A stretch of DNA of 64,000 bases from Streptomyces sp. CMB-StM0423 (GCF_002847285.1 NZ_CP025407.1:2792501-2856500), one strand, 5' to 3'; positions 38,077-48,213 are shown, numbered from the stretch's first letter. Numbers and translations: made by a program. Notes: generated from the letters alone by a model not told the origin.

Positions 38077-39003
38077 ATGCACAGCCGCTTTGAGCCCGAC
38101 CGGCGACTGACCACCCGCATGGTGGTCACGATGTTCCTGCTCGGGCTGGTGTACGTGGCCTTCGTCGCCGCGCTGATCGCACTGCTCAAGTCCGTCGTGC
38201 TGGTGGTGGTCATCGCCGCCGGGGTGCTGGCGGTGCAGTACTGGTTCTCGGACCGGATCGCCATGTACGCGATGCACGGCAGATTCGTCACGCCCGAGGA
38301 AGAACCCCAGTTGCACGGCATCATCGACCGGCTCTGCGCCACCGCGGACATGCCCAAGCCCCGCGTGGCCGTCTCCGGGATGGACCTGCCGAACGCCTTC
38401 GCCACCGGCCGCAACGCCAACCACGCCGTCGTCTGCGTCACCAAGGGACTGCAGCGCCGCCTGACGACCGAGGAACTCGAAGGCGTCCTCGCGCACGAGC
38501 TGTCCCACATCGCGCACCGCGACGTGGCGGTGATCACCATCGCCTCGTTCCTGGGCGTCATCGCGGGACTCGTCGTCCGCTTCGCCTTCTACTCCCAGCT
38601 CTTCGGCGGACGCTCGCGCGACCAGAACACCGTCGTCATCCTCGCCGCGGTGATGGCGGTCTCGGCAGTCGTCTACGCGGTCAGTTTCGTACTCATCCGC
38701 GCCCTCTCGCGCTACCGCGAGCTCGCCGCCGACCGCGCCGGGGCCATGCTGACCGCCAAGCCCTCCGCGCTGGCGTCGGCCCTCACCAAGATCAGCGGGG
38801 ACATCGCCCGTATCCCCACCCAGGATCTGCGCACCTCGCAGGCGTTCAACGCGTTCTTCTTCACCCCCGCCATCCGCCCCGGCAGCACGATGGCCAACGT
38901 GTTCTCCACCCACCCCACCCTGGAGCGCCGCCTGGAGGCCCTCGCCGGGATCTCCGCCGAGCTGGGCGAAGCGGGCGGCGGGGACTCCGCGGGAAGGAGC
39001 TGA
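38077..39003 (+). CDS. htpX: HtpX-like M48 zinc metalloprotease
   Basis: 308 residues. Two membrane helices lie near 20-65 and further ones near 150-210. The zinc motif is HELSH (His140, Glu141, His144), and RYRELAADRAG supplies the third ligand Glu. It degrades damaged membrane proteins with the active site facing the cytoplasm. It begins 6 bp after pspAA, which fits joint expression with the membrane-stress proteins. Confidence 0.92.
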   Translation: MHSRFEPDRRLTTRMVVTMFLLGLVYVAFVAALIALLKSVVLVVVIAAGVLAVQYWFSDRIAMYAMHGRFVTPEEEPQLHGIIDRLCATADMPKPRVAVSGMDLPNAFATGRNANHAVVCVTKGLQRRLTTEELEGVLAHELSHIAHRDVAVITIASFLGVIAGLVVRFAFYSQLFGGRSRDQNTVVILAAVMAVSAVVYAVSFVLIRALSRYRELAADRAGAMLTAKPSALASALTKISGDIARIPTQDLRTSQAFNAFFFTPAIRPGSTMANVFSTHPTLERRLEALAGISAELGEAGGGDSAGRS

Positions 39004-39009
39004 GACCTC

Positions 39010-39588
39010 GTGGGCTTCCTGGATTCCCTGTTCGGCCGGTCCAAGCCGGTCAAGCCCGACCTCGACCAGCTCTTCGGGCTCCCCTCCGCGGCGATCACGC
39101 TCCAGGCGGCCGTCGGCTTCACCCCGACCGGTGCGGGCTCGGTGTGCTTCGCCTCCATCGAGGGCGGCGCCTTCGCCCAGGTCCAGCAGGAGGTACGGGC
39201 CCTGCTGGACGCCGACTCCGAACGGGCCGGCGCGCCGGTGGAGTTCAGCCGCGACGACTACGGGTACTCGTGGCTGCTCTCCCGCCGCGCTCCGGACGAC
39301 CTGCCCGCGCTGGTGGGCGATCTGCACGCGGTGAACTCGGCGCTGGAGGACAGCGGCTTCGGGCCGCAGCTCCTCTGCTCCCTGGTCACCTTCCGCGACG
39401 CCGAGCTGCGCTCCATGGCGCTGGTCTACCTCTACAAGCGCGGTACCTTCTACCCCTTCGCCCCGATGCCCGGCGAGAAACGGGACAACCCACTGGAACT
39501 CCAGGTCAAGGCGGTGGTCAAGGACGACCTGCGCGTCGAGGAGGACCTGACCCGCTGGTTCCCGCTGTGGGGCGCCCCCGGACTGTGA
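39010..39588 (+). CDS. pspAB: PspA-associated protein PspAB
   Basis: 192 residues from GTG 39010. MGFLDSLFGRSKPVKPDLDQLFGLPSAA is the hallmark N-terminus (given here in two parts by sense, residues 1-28), and YLYKRGTFYPFAP is conserved near the end. Fourth and last gene of the psp operon. It ends 15 bp from the convergent epimerase gene, and I see no terminator in that gap. Confidence 0.88.
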   Translation: MGFLDSLFGRSKPVKPDLDQLFGLPSAAITLQAAVGFTPTGAGSVCFASIEGGAFAQVQQEVRALLDADSERAGAPVEFSRDDYGYSWLLSRRAPDDLPALVGDLHAVNSALEDSGFGPQLLCSLVTFRDAELRSMALVYLYKRGTFYPFAPMPGEKRDNPLELQVKAVVKDDLRVEEDLTRWFPLWGAPGL

Positions 39589-39603
39589 GGTCCACCGCAG
39601 CGC

Positions 39604-40518
39604 TCAGCCGGCCGTGATCATCTCCCCGAGCACGTCGTCGAGCGGGGTGGGGTGGAGGTCGAACGTCTCCTCGACCCGGGACGAGTCCAGGACGAACGGC
39701 TGCTGGAACTGGTACTGCATCTCCGGCAGTTCCCGTACCACCGGCGAGAACAGCCCGCCGGCCCGGAGCACCCAGCCCGGCATCGCGCGCAGCCGCGGCT
39801 CGCGTACCTCCGCCAGCCGGGCCAGGCGGGCGGCCAGTTCGCGTACGGAGAGGGGCGGAGGCGTGGGCGCGTGCCAGACGCGGCCCCAGGCCCGCTCGTC
39901 CTGCGCCACCGTCACCAGCGCCCGGGCGGCGTCGCGGGTGGCCGTCCAACTGTGTGGGGCGTCCAGGTCGGCGGGCACCAGCGCGGGCTTCCCGGCCAGC
40001 ACCTTGGGCGCGACGCTGACGGTGATGACGGAGTACGCGCCGGCGCCGATGAAGTCCGAGGCCCGTACGGTCGTCACGCGCACCCGGCCGGCCTCGTGCG
40101 CGGCGTCGGCCTGCCGCCAGACCTCGGCCCGGACGCGGCCCTTGACGCTGGAGGGGGCCAGGGGCAGGTCCTCGGTCATGGGCCCTTCGACCGGCCCGTA
40201 GGCGTAGAGGTTGTCGAGCATGACGTAGTCGGCACCGGTGCGTTCGGCCGCGGTGAGCAGCCCTTCGGCCAGCGGCGGGAGGGCCTTGGGCCAGGTGTGG
40301 TACGGCGGGGCGGCGCAGTTGAACAGGGTGGCGGCGCCCCGGGCGACCTCCGAGAGCCGGTCGGCGTCGGCGGCGTCGGCGGCCACGCGCTCGATCGACG
40401 GGTGCTCGGGCCCGCCGCCGCCGCGGGTGACCAGGCGGACCCGGTGGCCGGCGTCGGCGAGCAGACGTGCGGTGGCCACGCCGGTGCCACCGGCACCGAC
40501 CACGACGGCGAGGGACAT
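39604..40518 (-). CDS. NAD-dependent epimerase/dehydratase-like SDR protein
   Basis: 304 residues. MSLAVVVGAGGTGVATARLLADAGH holds the dinucleotide motif. DNLYAYGPVEGPMTED has a Tyr at the usual catalytic place, but the partner Lys (YxxxK) is not evident, so it may be an atypical, regulatory SDR. A C-terminal substrate lobe follows (LSVRELAARLARLAEV, LHPTPLDDVLGEMI). No neighbour suggests a pathway. A leader hairpin on the far side belongs to the next gene. Confidence 0.8.
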   Translation of the reverse strand: MSLAVVVGAGGTGVATARLLADAGHRVRLVTRGGGGPEHPSIERVAADAADADRLSEVARGAATLFNCAAPPYHTWPKALPPLAEGLLTAAERTGADYVMLDNLYAYGPVEGPMTEDLPLAPSSVKGRVRAEVWRQADAAHEAGRVRVTTVRASDFIGAGAYSVITVSVAPKVLAGKPALVPADLDAPHSWTATRDAARALVTVAQDERAWGRVWHAPTPPPLSVRELAARLARLAEVREPRLRAMPGWVLRAGGLFSPVVRELPEMQYQFQQPFVLDSSRVEETFDLHPTPLDDVLGEMITAG

Positions 40519-40674
40519 GCGCTTCTCCAGGGCTCCGGGCGGGCTCGGCGCCAGGGCCCGGCAACCCGGACGTACGGCACGGGCCGGTCGCCGAACACCT
40601 GGAGGTTCAGACTATGCCCACCCAGGATCAGGCCGCCGTGAACCCGCGCCGGGCAGTCCCCGACCCCGGGCGTG

Positions 40675-40706
40675 CGGCTGCCCCCGCCGGGAGGCGGGGG
40701 CAGCCG
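40675..40706 (-). terminator. Hairpin downstream of the subtilisin gene
   Basis: Perfect 14-bp stem (40675-40688 with 40693-40706), four-base loop, 22 bp past the protease stop on the minus strand. Confidence 0.75.
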
Positions 40707-40727
40707 TGCGGTGCGTCGTGCGGGGAA

Positions 40728-43700
40728 CTACCGCAGGGTGATCGCCTTGGTGCTGGTCTGTTCGACGCGGTTGCCGTCCTCGTCCCAGGCTTCCGCCTTC
40801 AGGCTTACGGAGCCGGAGGTGTCGGCCAGGGCCGGATAGGTGAGGGTGACGGCGTAGTCGCCGCCGCCGCGCTTGCGGACGGTGGCGTCCTTCCAGGTGG
40901 CGCCGTCGTCCGTGGAGTAGCCGAGCTTCAGCCCGGCGATCTCCGGCATCCGCTCGGTGGACTCGGGGTGGCGGACGTTCACGGTGAACGTGTGCTTGCG
41001 CCCCGCCGGGACCGTGCTGTCCAGGGACAGGCCGGCGGACAGGTCGTAGCCGACGAACACCAGCGGCTGCGGGTTGCACGGATCGGTGTTGCCGATCTGC
41101 GTGAGGAAGCACATGTCGTTGGGTCCGGTGGTGTCCTCGTCCCGCACCCGGGAGCGGAACGTCCACGTGTTGGCCATGCCGGCGCCGCTCTGCTTGATCT
41201 GATACGTACCCTCGCCCTTCGGTATCCGGAACGCCTCGATCGGCAGCGGGGTCTTGACCCGCTCCAGCTCCACGCCGTCGCGGGTCACCGTGACGTTGGT
41301 GTTGGCGACCGTGGAGCCGCTCTCCGTGCCGTCCCCGATCACCCGTTCGTAGGCGGGCAGGAGCAGACCACCCTGCACGCAGAACGAGCAGCCCAGCTTC
41401 CAGCCGACGCCCGGGACGTTGCTTCCCCGGGCCCACCCGGGCGTCAGCGGGGTGGAGAGCCAGTCGAGTTCGGTACGGACCGGCCGGTCCACGACCGTGG
41501 CGACCGAGCGGTTGTCGTTGGGCTGCACGGCCTGGACCTGGCCGGTGCGCAGCGCGTCGGAGTAGAGGCCGCCCAGGTAGAGCGGGCGCTCCCGGCCGGA
41601 GGTGAACGCCGAACCGACCGCGAACGAGGCCGTCTCCAGCGGCTTGTGGCTGTGCCACGCCTCGGTGGTGTACCGGCTGCCGTTCGTCTGGTGGAAGCGC
41701 GACTGGACGGTGGCGAGCTGGTTTTTCTTGTACGTGTAGGTGAGGTTCGCCGGGATCTGCCCGTCCTCGTACCGCAGCAGGTTGTAGACGTAGTCGATGT
41801 CGGGGTTGCTGTCGATCTGAACGGTGACCGGACCGCGGGCGAGCTGGCTACGGATCTTCTGGCCCTGGTCCGGCAGGATCTGGCCGACGGGCAGCGGAAC
41901 CCGCTCGTTCTCCAGGCCCCCGGTGGGCACCGCGCACCCCTGGTGCACGTACTTGGCGTAGAGGAGCACGCCGGTGGCTCCGGCGTCCTTCAGTTGCTGT
42001 ATCCGGTCGTTGTAGAGGTAACAGCCCCAGTTGGCGCCGTCCTCCGGATCGGGGGACATCATCAGCAGGGCGACCTTGCCCTTGAGGTCCGCCCCGGCGA
42101 TGTCCTCGGGCGTGGCCATGCCCACGTCGGCCAGTTGCTTGCGGTGGCGGCCCTCCGGGAACGGCGTGTACTCGCCCCGCGGCATGGAGAACTTCCCGTC
42201 GGTCTTCCCGTAGGTGTAGACGTCCAGCGGCGTCCTGGCCGGGGAGGTGACGCTGATGTCGAGCTGGGGGTTGGTCAGGGTCGTCCGGGTGGAGAAGAGG
42301 AACTCGCCCTTGGTCACCTTCTTGGTGGGCGTGAAGTACCGCTCGCCCTGGAAGAGCCCGAACCCGCCGGAGAAGATCGGCGTGCCGTCCCACGCGGTAC
42401 GCAGGCTCTGGACGGCGATGCCCTCCCATTTGTCGGAGTGCGGCCGGGGGGTGCGGTACTGGAGCCGCACCGCCTCGCGGGCGTCCAGGGTGACCTCGGC
42501 CCCGTTCTCGCCGACGGTCACCTCGGGTTCGTACAACTGCGTGCTGGTGCCCGGGCTGCCGTCCTCGGTGTTGTCCAGGACGGAGCCGCTGACGCTCCAG
42601 GTGCCGGGCTGGACCAGGAACTGCGCGGTGCCGTCGCCGTAGCTGCTCGCGGGCTGACCGTAGACTTCGGGAACGTCCACGGCCGAGGCGCTGGCCGAGA
42701 ACATCTGCGGGCCGGCGGGGTTGCCCTTGCGGTCGAGGACCTTGACGCTGAGCAGGACCTTCTTCGGCTGGCGCTGCAAGTTGACCGCGGTGGAGACGCG
42801 GTTGCCGCTGCCGTCGGTGGCGACGACGCTGCCGTAGTAGGCGCCCTGCGCCAAGCCGTCGGGGTCGGCGGTGACGGTGACGTCGGCGGTGGCGTGCGCC
42901 GGGACGGTGACGGTGTCGCCGCCGGTGGTCAGCCGCCCTGCGGCGGTGAAGTCGGCGGCGAGCGTGAGGGTGACGTCGGCGTCGCCGTCGTTGGCGTACG
43001 TGACCGTACGGTCCAGCGGGTCGTTCTCACGGAACTCCACGGTGCCGAAGTCCACCGCGCCGGTGGTCGCCGTCACCTGCTGGCCGGTCGCCCGCGCCAC
43101 GTCCAGCCGTCCGGCGCCCTGCTCCGCGGGGGTGTGCCCGGCGTCCTTGGACGTGGACATCAGGGCGGTCTTGAGCCGGGACCAGGACCAGTCCGGGTGC
43201 TGCTGGGCGAGGACCGCCGCGGCACCGGCGACGTGCGGGGTGGCCATCGAGGTGCCGCCGGCGCTGGTGTAGTTCTCGTCCACGGGTGTGCCCATGGACG
43301 TACCCGAGGCGCGGGCGGCGGCGATGGCCACGCCCGGCGCGGCGATGTCCGGCTTCAGGGCGCCGTCGCCGAACCGCGGGCCGCGGCTGGAGAAGCCCGC
43401 CATGGCGTCGGACTTGTCGGTGGCGGCGACGGTCAGCGCGGAGTCGGCGGTACCGGGGGCGCTCACCGTCTCCTTGCCGGGCCCGTCGTTGCCGGCGGCG
43501 ATGACGAACAGGGAGTCCGTGGACCGGGTCAGTTCGTTGACCGACCGCGACAGCGGGTCGCTGCCGTCGGTGGCGGAGCTGCCCAGGCTCATCGACACGA
43601 CCTTCGCGCCGGCCTCCTTGGTGGCCCACTCCATCCCGGCGACGATCTGCGAGGTGCTGCCCGAACCGGCGTTGCTGAGCACCTTGCCGACGGCCAGCTT

Positions 43701-44738
43701 GGCCCCCGGGGCGACGCCCTTGTGCGAACCGCCGGACGCCGCGCCGGACCCGGCGATGGTGGAGGCGACGTGGGTGCCGTGGCCGTGCTTGTCCACGACC
43801 TCTTCGTCCTTGATGAAGCTCTTGCTGGCGGCGATCTTCCCGGCCAGGTCCGGGTGGGTGGCGTCCACGCCGGTGTCCAGGACGGCGACGGTGACGCCGG
43901 CGCCGTCGAGGCCGTTCTGCCACGCCTCGGGCGCGCCGACCAGCGGCACGCTCTCGTCCAGTACGGCCTTGACCTTGTCATCGAGCCAGACCTTCGCGAC
44001 GCCGCCGGCCAGCGCCTTGGGCGCTCTGGCCGAGGCGCCGGGGGCGGGCAGCTTGCCGCGCAGCGCCTCCCAGAACTGCTCTGCGTCGCCCTTGTCCACC
44101 TTCACCGCCGCACCGTGCAGCGAGTCCAGCGACAACGGCGCGCCGGCGGCGGGCAGTTCGCGCGCGGTACGGGCCACCGACGTCTGCGGGGCACCGCCCC
44201 GGTAGCTGAGGAGGAGCGGAAGCCGGTCGGACTTCGCGTCGGCGAAACCATTCTGCGCGAGGTAGGCGACGTCGAAGAGCTTGCGTTCCAGGATTCCGGC
44301 GCGTACCGCGGCCCGGGCGTCGTCGGGAATGACGAACGTGCCCTCGGGACCTGAGTACGTCTCGAACGTCGGAACGTGCCCGTCCGGCCGCCGCTGCGGG
44401 TCCGCCGTGACCGAGAAGCGCCCGGAGGCGTCCCGGCTGACCTGCACGGTGTCCCCGGTGACCAGGGTGACCCGCCACGAACCGGCGCGGGCGCCGGGAA
44501 CGGGCACCACCTCGCCCCCGGGCGCCGCGGCGGCGGCGTTCCCGCTCCCGTTCCCGGCGGCGGCCTGCGATGCCATCGGCGTCAGCATCCCGGTGGCCAG
44601 CGCGGTCACCGCGACGCCGGTGAGCAGGCGCCGCCGGGACCGCGCCCGGCGGGGCACGGGCGATCTGCTTGTGGATATGCGACGTTCCAGCCGGCGGGGG
44701 CGCGCGGATGATCGGTCGCGGAGCCTGTTGAGAGGCAT
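40728..44738 (-). CDS. Large secreted subtilisin-family (S8) serine protease
   Basis: 1336 residues; AGGA precedes the ATG at 6 nt. A long basic signal region (1-60, RRRLLTGVAVTALATGMLTP) leads to a propeptide and then the S8 domain. Catalytic residues are present: Asp in VAVLDTGVD (about 285), His in HGHGTHVAS (about 322), Asn in AAGNDG and Ser in GTSMATPHVAG (about 496). A fibronectin-like domain follows, and later a PA-like insert (about 880-960). The protein ends in beta-rich sequence without a sortase signal. It resembles large streptomycete S8 proteases of unknown substrate. It probably digests extracellular protein. It stands alone, next to a large LuxR regulator. Confidence 0.9.
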   Translation of the reverse strand: MPLNRLRDRSSARPRRLERRISTSRSPVPRRARSRRRLLTGVAVTALATGMLTPMASQAAAGNGSGNAAAAAPGGEVVPVPGARAGSWRVTLVTGDTVQVSRDASGRFSVTADPQRRPDGHVPTFETYSGPEGTFVIPDDARAAVRAGILERKLFDVAYLAQNGFADAKSDRLPLLLSYRGGAPQTSVARTARELPAAGAPLSLDSLHGAAVKVDKGDAEQFWEALRGKLPAPGASARAPKALAGGVAKVWLDDKVKAVLDESVPLVGAPEAWQNGLDGAGVTVAVLDTGVDATHPDLAGKIAASKSFIKDEEVVDKHGHGTHVASTIAGSGAASGGSHKGVAPGAKLAVGKVLSNAGSGSTSQIVAGMEWATKEAGAKVVSMSLGSSATDGSDPLSRSVNELTRSTDSLFVIAAGNDGPGKETVSAPGTADSALTVAATDKSDAMAGFSSRGPRFGDGALKPDIAAPGVAIAAARASGTSMGTPVDENYTSAGGTSMATPHVAGAAAVLAQQHPDWSWSRLKTALMSTSKDAGHTPAEQGAGRLDVARATGQQVTATTGAVDFGTVEFRENDPLDRTVTYANDGDADVTLTLAADFTAAGRLTTGGDTVTVPAHATADVTVTADPDGLAQGAYYGSVVATDGSGNRVSTAVNLQRQPKKVLLSVKVLDRKGNPAGPQMFSASASAVDVPEVYGQPASSYGDGTAQFLVQPGTWSVSGSVLDNTEDGSPGTSTQLYEPEVTVGENGAEVTLDAREAVRLQYRTPRPHSDKWEGIAVQSLRTAWDGTPIFSGGFGLFQGERYFTPTKKVTKGEFLFSTRTTLTNPQLDISVTSPARTPLDVYTYGKTDGKFSMPRGEYTPFPEGRHRKQLADVGMATPEDIAGADLKGKVALLMMSPDPEDGANWGCYLYNDRIQQLKDAGATGVLLYAKYVHQGCAVPTGGLENERVPLPVGQILPDQGQKIRSQLARGPVTVQIDSNPDIDYVYNLLRYEDGQIPANLTYTYKKNQLATVQSRFHQTNGSRYTTEAWHSHKPLETASFAVGSAFTSGRERPLYLGGLYSDALRTGQVQAVQPNDNRSVATVVDRPVRTELDWLSTPLTPGWARGSNVPGVGWKLGCSFCVQGGLLLPAYERVIGDGTESGSTVANTNVTVTRDGVELERVKTPLPIEAFRIPKGEGTYQIKQSGAGMANTWTFRSRVRDEDTTGPNDMCFLTQIGNTDPCNPQPLVFVGYDLSAGLSLDSTVPAGRKHTFTVNVRHPESTERMPEIAGLKLGYSTDDGATWKDATVRKRGGGDYAVTLTYPALADTSGSVSLKAEAWDEDGNRVEQTSTKAITLR

Positions 44739-44816
44739 GGAGGATCCTGCCTTTCAGGTCAAGGAAGGGGAGGAGAGGTGAGCGTCCGGGTCACGATGCG
44801 GCCGAGCTCGTGGCGT

Positions 44817-45062
44817 TCAGGCCGGCAGCCATCCGTCGTCGTCCGGCCGGGCGTCAGAATCGGTGGGGCGGGTGCGATTCACGTATCCGGGAGAGGAGCT
44901 GTCGCCGGGCGACGGCTCCCCCACCGTGGGCGTCCCGGCTTCGGGACGGGCGTGGGCGGCGGGGTCCGGCTCGGCATCATCGTCGTGGGGCCCGGTCTGG
45001 CCGGTCGGAGTCGGGGAAGCGGGCATGCCGGAGAGCATGGCAGCGTGGCGACGCGTAGCCAC
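44817..45062 (-). CDS. Small acidic hypothetical protein
   Basis: 81 residues from GTG 45062 (TAGGT 6 nt upstream), or shorter from internal ATGs. The sequence is Pro/Asp-rich and disordered, ending VNRTRPTDSDARPDDDGWLPA. It starts 8 bp after the LuxR gene stop, and its composition is unlike non-coding shadow frames. No family recognised. It may be a small downstream cistron of the regulator. Confidence 0.4.
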   Translation of the reverse strand: MATRRHAAMLSGMPASPTPTGQTGPHDDDAEPDPAAHARPEAGTPTVGEPSPGDSSSPGYVNRTRPTDSDARPDDDGWLPA

Positions 45063-45070
45063 GCGTGGAC

Positions 45071-47962
45071 CTACGTGTTTTTGCTCCCGCCGGTACGTGC
45101 ACCCTCTCCCAGGCGGTGCGCGAGACCGATCCGTGAGCGCAGACCCAACTTGCGAAGCACCATCCGCAGATGGCCTTCGACCGTGCGGGTCGAGAGGAAC
45201 AGCGTCTCGCCGATCTCCCGGTTGGTCCGTCCGGCCGCAGCCATGGCGGCGACCTGCCGCTCTCGCGGCGAGAGACGGTCCCCGTAGCCGCGACGTCCGC
45301 CGCGGTGGCGCGCTGCGGGGGCCAGGCCGTGGTCGCGGGACAGCCGGGAGGCGCGGTCGTGGTCCCAGCGTGCGTCCAGCCCCTCGAACGCCTCGATCGC
45401 CTCACGAAGCAGCGCCTGCCCGGCCGGATCTCCGGCGCCCAGCAGGACTGCGGCGGCCTCTTCGCGGCACTGTGCGGCCTCGTACGGGCGGGGGAACCCG
45501 CTGTACACCTCTGCCGCTGCGGCCAGTTCGCCGGCCGCGTTCGCATGATCGCCGCGGTGGGCGGCGAGCAGGCCGCGAGCACGGGGCAGCGCCGCAGCCG
45601 CCAGCGGCGCGTCCAGCGGCACGACGGCCTGCTCGAACTCCCGTAGGAAACGACCGGCCTCGTCCGTACGCTCAGCGGCGGCCAGCGCCGCCACCAACGC
45701 AGGGAGCGACTGCACCGCTAGCGGCCACAGCCGCTTGAGCCGCCACCGGTGGAACGCCTCGGCGGTCGCCTCGATCCCCTCGACCGGCCGGTGTTCGGCG
45801 ACGGCCAGCCGCAGGGTGGCCGTCACCATCGGCGGCAGGGCCTCCAGAGCGGCGATCGAAAAGGCCGCGTTCATCCCGCGGCTGAGACGGTCGCGGGCGG
45901 CATCGGGTTCACCGCGGGCGAGTTGCAGACAGGCGGCCACGCTCTCCGCCCCGATCCACATGTAGCGGCGGTCGCGCAGCGCTTCCAGCAGCCGGGCAAC
46001 CTGGGGGTCGATGTCCCGCCACGCCCCGCGGGCATGGTCCAGGACCAGCGCGAGGGTGCTCCTCAACAGGCCGGACACGGGCCCGCTGCGGGCGTCCGGG
46101 ACGATCGCCAGCAGCCTCGCGGCGAGAGCGTCGTGCCCGGCCAGACATGCCTCGGCCACCGAGTACAGAGCACCGGCCTCGTCGCGGTGCGTGGGAGCGC
46201 CGACCAAGTGCTCCAGCACGAGATCGGCCGCGTCGCGCCAGCGCCGGTCACCCAGCAGCGCCAACTGCGACGCCGCCTTGCCACGCACCAGTGCCGCCGC
46301 GCGCGGATCGTCCAGCGTCTCGGCCGTCGCCAGGGCGCGGCCGAGCCAGGCCACGTGCTCGGCAGCCGGTACGTCGTCATCGAAGGGGAACCCGAGCCCG
46401 TTCATCACGAGCGCGGCCTCGAAGGGGTCCTGCAGATCCTCGACGGCGGCGGCAAGCGCCCGGCGGACCAGCGCCGGGTCGCTCCCGGAAGCCTCCAGCA
46501 AGAGGCCGACTTGGAAATGGAGCAGGCCGCGCATGGCCGGTGGCGGTTCGAGCGCGAGGGCCTGTTCGAGCAGGTCCTGAACATCGGGCCAGCGGACCGC
46601 ACCCTGGGCGCAGTCGCCCAGCCTGATGGTCAGACGGACCCGGTCGGCCGGCGCGAGGGGGGCGGTGCGCAGCACGTCCTCCAGCAGCCGGGCGGCCTCG
46701 GTGTCGTCGGCGAGCGCGGCCGCCTGCTCGGCGGCGGCCTCGGCGGCGTCCACCCAGGCGTCGTACTGGCGGGCCTGGCGCAGGTGGTGGGCGACCTGCC
46801 CGAGGGGCACGGGGGTACGGGAGCGGACGGCGGCGGCGGCCCGGCGGTGCAGATCCTGGCGGCGGGGCAGCAGCATCGACGCGTAGACGGCCTGCGCGGC
46901 GAGGGCGTGCCGGAAGCCGACGGTGCCGTCCTGCTCCTGGAGCAGCCCGGCGGCCAGCCCCTCGGTCAGCCCGTCCAGGGCGTCCGCCGCGGGCACCTGG
47001 CAGGTGGCGGTGAGCACTTCCACCGGGACCGGCTCGACCAGCACCGCCGCGGCCCCGACCACCGCCTGCCCGGCGGCGGACAGCCGCAGCACCCGGCTCA
47101 GCACGGAGTTGCGCACCCCGGCGGGGATGTCGAGGTCGTCGATGGCCCGCCGGGACCAGTTGCCGTCGCGCAGCACCAGGCTGCCCCGTTCCCGTAGCAG
47201 GGCCAGCAACTCCTGGATGGCGAACGGGATCCCGGAGGCCCGCTCGCACAGGTGCACGGCGAACTCCTCGGAGACGTACGCGTCGGTCCGCAGGATCGCC
47301 GACGCCAGCAGGCGGGTCTGCGCCGCGTCGAGGGGGTGCAGCAGCAGGTGGGTGTGGGCGACGCCGACCCCCAGCCGGGCGGTGACGTGCCGCAGCGCGG
47401 CGTCCGCTTCCTCGCCGCGGTAGGTCAGCACGACGGTGAGCGCGGGCGGGGGATCGTCGAGCAGGTAGCCGAGGAAGTCCACCGTCTGCTCGTCCGCCCA
47501 GTGCGCATCCTCGACCATCAGCACGGCACGGCCGACCTCGGCCAGCAGGCTGACCAGGCCGCGGAACACCCGGTGCCGCTCGGCCGCGTGGTCGTGCAGC
47601 GGCGCGGGCGCCTCCGGCAGCAGCCCGGCGAGTTCCGGCAGCAGCGGCCGCAACGCCCCGGTCACCGCGGACAGCCGCCGCCCCTCCGCCACATCCCCGA
47701 CCCCGCGCACCGCGTCGAGCACGGGCCCCAGCGGAAACGGCTCCCGAATCTGCCGGCACCCCCCGACGAGCACCCGCACTCCGCCCAGCTCCCGCCGCCC
47801 GGCCATCTCACTGACGAGCCGCGTCTTCCCGATCCCGGCCTCCCCCTCGACCACGACCACCCCGGGCGCCCGCCCCACGGCCTCCACGAGCTGCCGCAAC
47901 TCACGGTCCCGCCCCACCAGCGCGGACACCTCGGCCGAGGTCTCAGCCTGCTCCTGCGGCAC
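45071..47962 (-). CDS. Large LuxR-family ATPase regulator (LAL type)
   Basis: 963 residues. An N-terminal AAA/STAND-type ATPase has Walker A GEAGIGKT (40-47) and Walker B VLMVEDAHWAD (about 147). A long helical/TPR middle region follows. The LuxR helix-turn-helix is at 899-955: LSPRERQVAAMAAAGRTNREIGETLFLSTRTVEGHLRMVLRKLGL (given by position). Such regulators activate pathway genes, often for sugar use, secondary metabolism or secreted enzymes. The adjacent subtilisin gene on the same strand is a possible target, though the sequence does not prove it. Confidence 0.9.
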   Translation of the reverse strand: MPQEQAETSAEVSALVGRDRELRQLVEAVGRAPGVVVVEGEAGIGKTRLVSEMAGRRELGGVRVLVGGCRQIREPFPLGPVLDAVRGVGDVAEGRRLSAVTGALRPLLPELAGLLPEAPAPLHDHAAERHRVFRGLVSLLAEVGRAVLMVEDAHWADEQTVDFLGYLLDDPPPALTVVLTYRGEEADAALRHVTARLGVGVAHTHLLLHPLDAAQTRLLASAILRTDAYVSEEFAVHLCERASGIPFAIQELLALLRERGSLVLRDGNWSRRAIDDLDIPAGVRNSVLSRVLRLSAAGQAVVGAAAVLVEPVPVEVLTATCQVPAADALDGLTEGLAAGLLQEQDGTVGFRHALAAQAVYASMLLPRRQDLHRRAAAAVRSRTPVPLGQVAHHLRQARQYDAWVDAAEAAAEQAAALADDTEAARLLEDVLRTAPLAPADRVRLTIRLGDCAQGAVRWPDVQDLLEQALALEPPPAMRGLLHFQVGLLLEASGSDPALVRRALAAAVEDLQDPFEAALVMNGLGFPFDDDVPAAEHVAWLGRALATAETLDDPRAAALVRGKAASQLALLGDRRWRDAADLVLEHLVGAPTHRDEAGALYSVAEACLAGHDALAARLLAIVPDARSGPVSGLLRSTLALVLDHARGAWRDIDPQVARLLEALRDRRYMWIGAESVAACLQLARGEPDAARDRLSRGMNAAFSIAALEALPPMVTATLRLAVAEHRPVEGIEATAEAFHRWRLKRLWPLAVQSLPALVAALAAAERTDEAGRFLREFEQAVVPLDAPLAAAALPRARGLLAAHRGDHANAAGELAAAAEVYSGFPRPYEAAQCREEAAAVLLGAGDPAGQALLREAIEAFEGLDARWDHDRASRLSRDHGLAPAARHRGGRRGYGDRLSPRERQVAAMAAAGRTNREIGETLFLSTRTVEGHLRMVLRKLGLRSRIGLAHRLGEGARTGGSKNT

Positions 47963-48213
47963 CGACGGTCACCAGCCCTCGAATCAACGCGGCGCCACCG
48001 GGGGGCTACGCAGCACAGCGGTACGGAAAAGGAACCCAGGCAGTATCACCACCCCCCGCCCCCAACACCAGAGGCCCACCCGGGAACCCCGCAGGTGGCA
48101 CGCCCCGTAAGAACACCGCGAGAGCGAACCTGAACGCCCATCGGATCGCCCCCGGAGCCGTTGCGGCAAGTCCCGAGGGAATGCTTGTCAGTGGTGCCCC
48201 CTAGCGTTCCGCC
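47963..48213. other. Divergent promoter region without further genes
   Basis: About 250 bp between the LuxR regulator and the SMI1-like gene. No hairpin or clear promoter pair. It marks the border between intact chromosome and the mosaic region to the right. Confidence 0.4.

Noticed and set aside
40467..44354. 1295-codon open frame antisense to the subtilisin gene
   Set aside because: Low-complexity Gly/Arg/Val sequence, no start signal; the minus strand carries an intact S8 triad.
48185..48207. TTGTCA and TAGCGT as a leaderless promoter for the SMI1-like gene
   Set aside because: Spacing is only 11 bp, too short for a sigma-70-type promoter.
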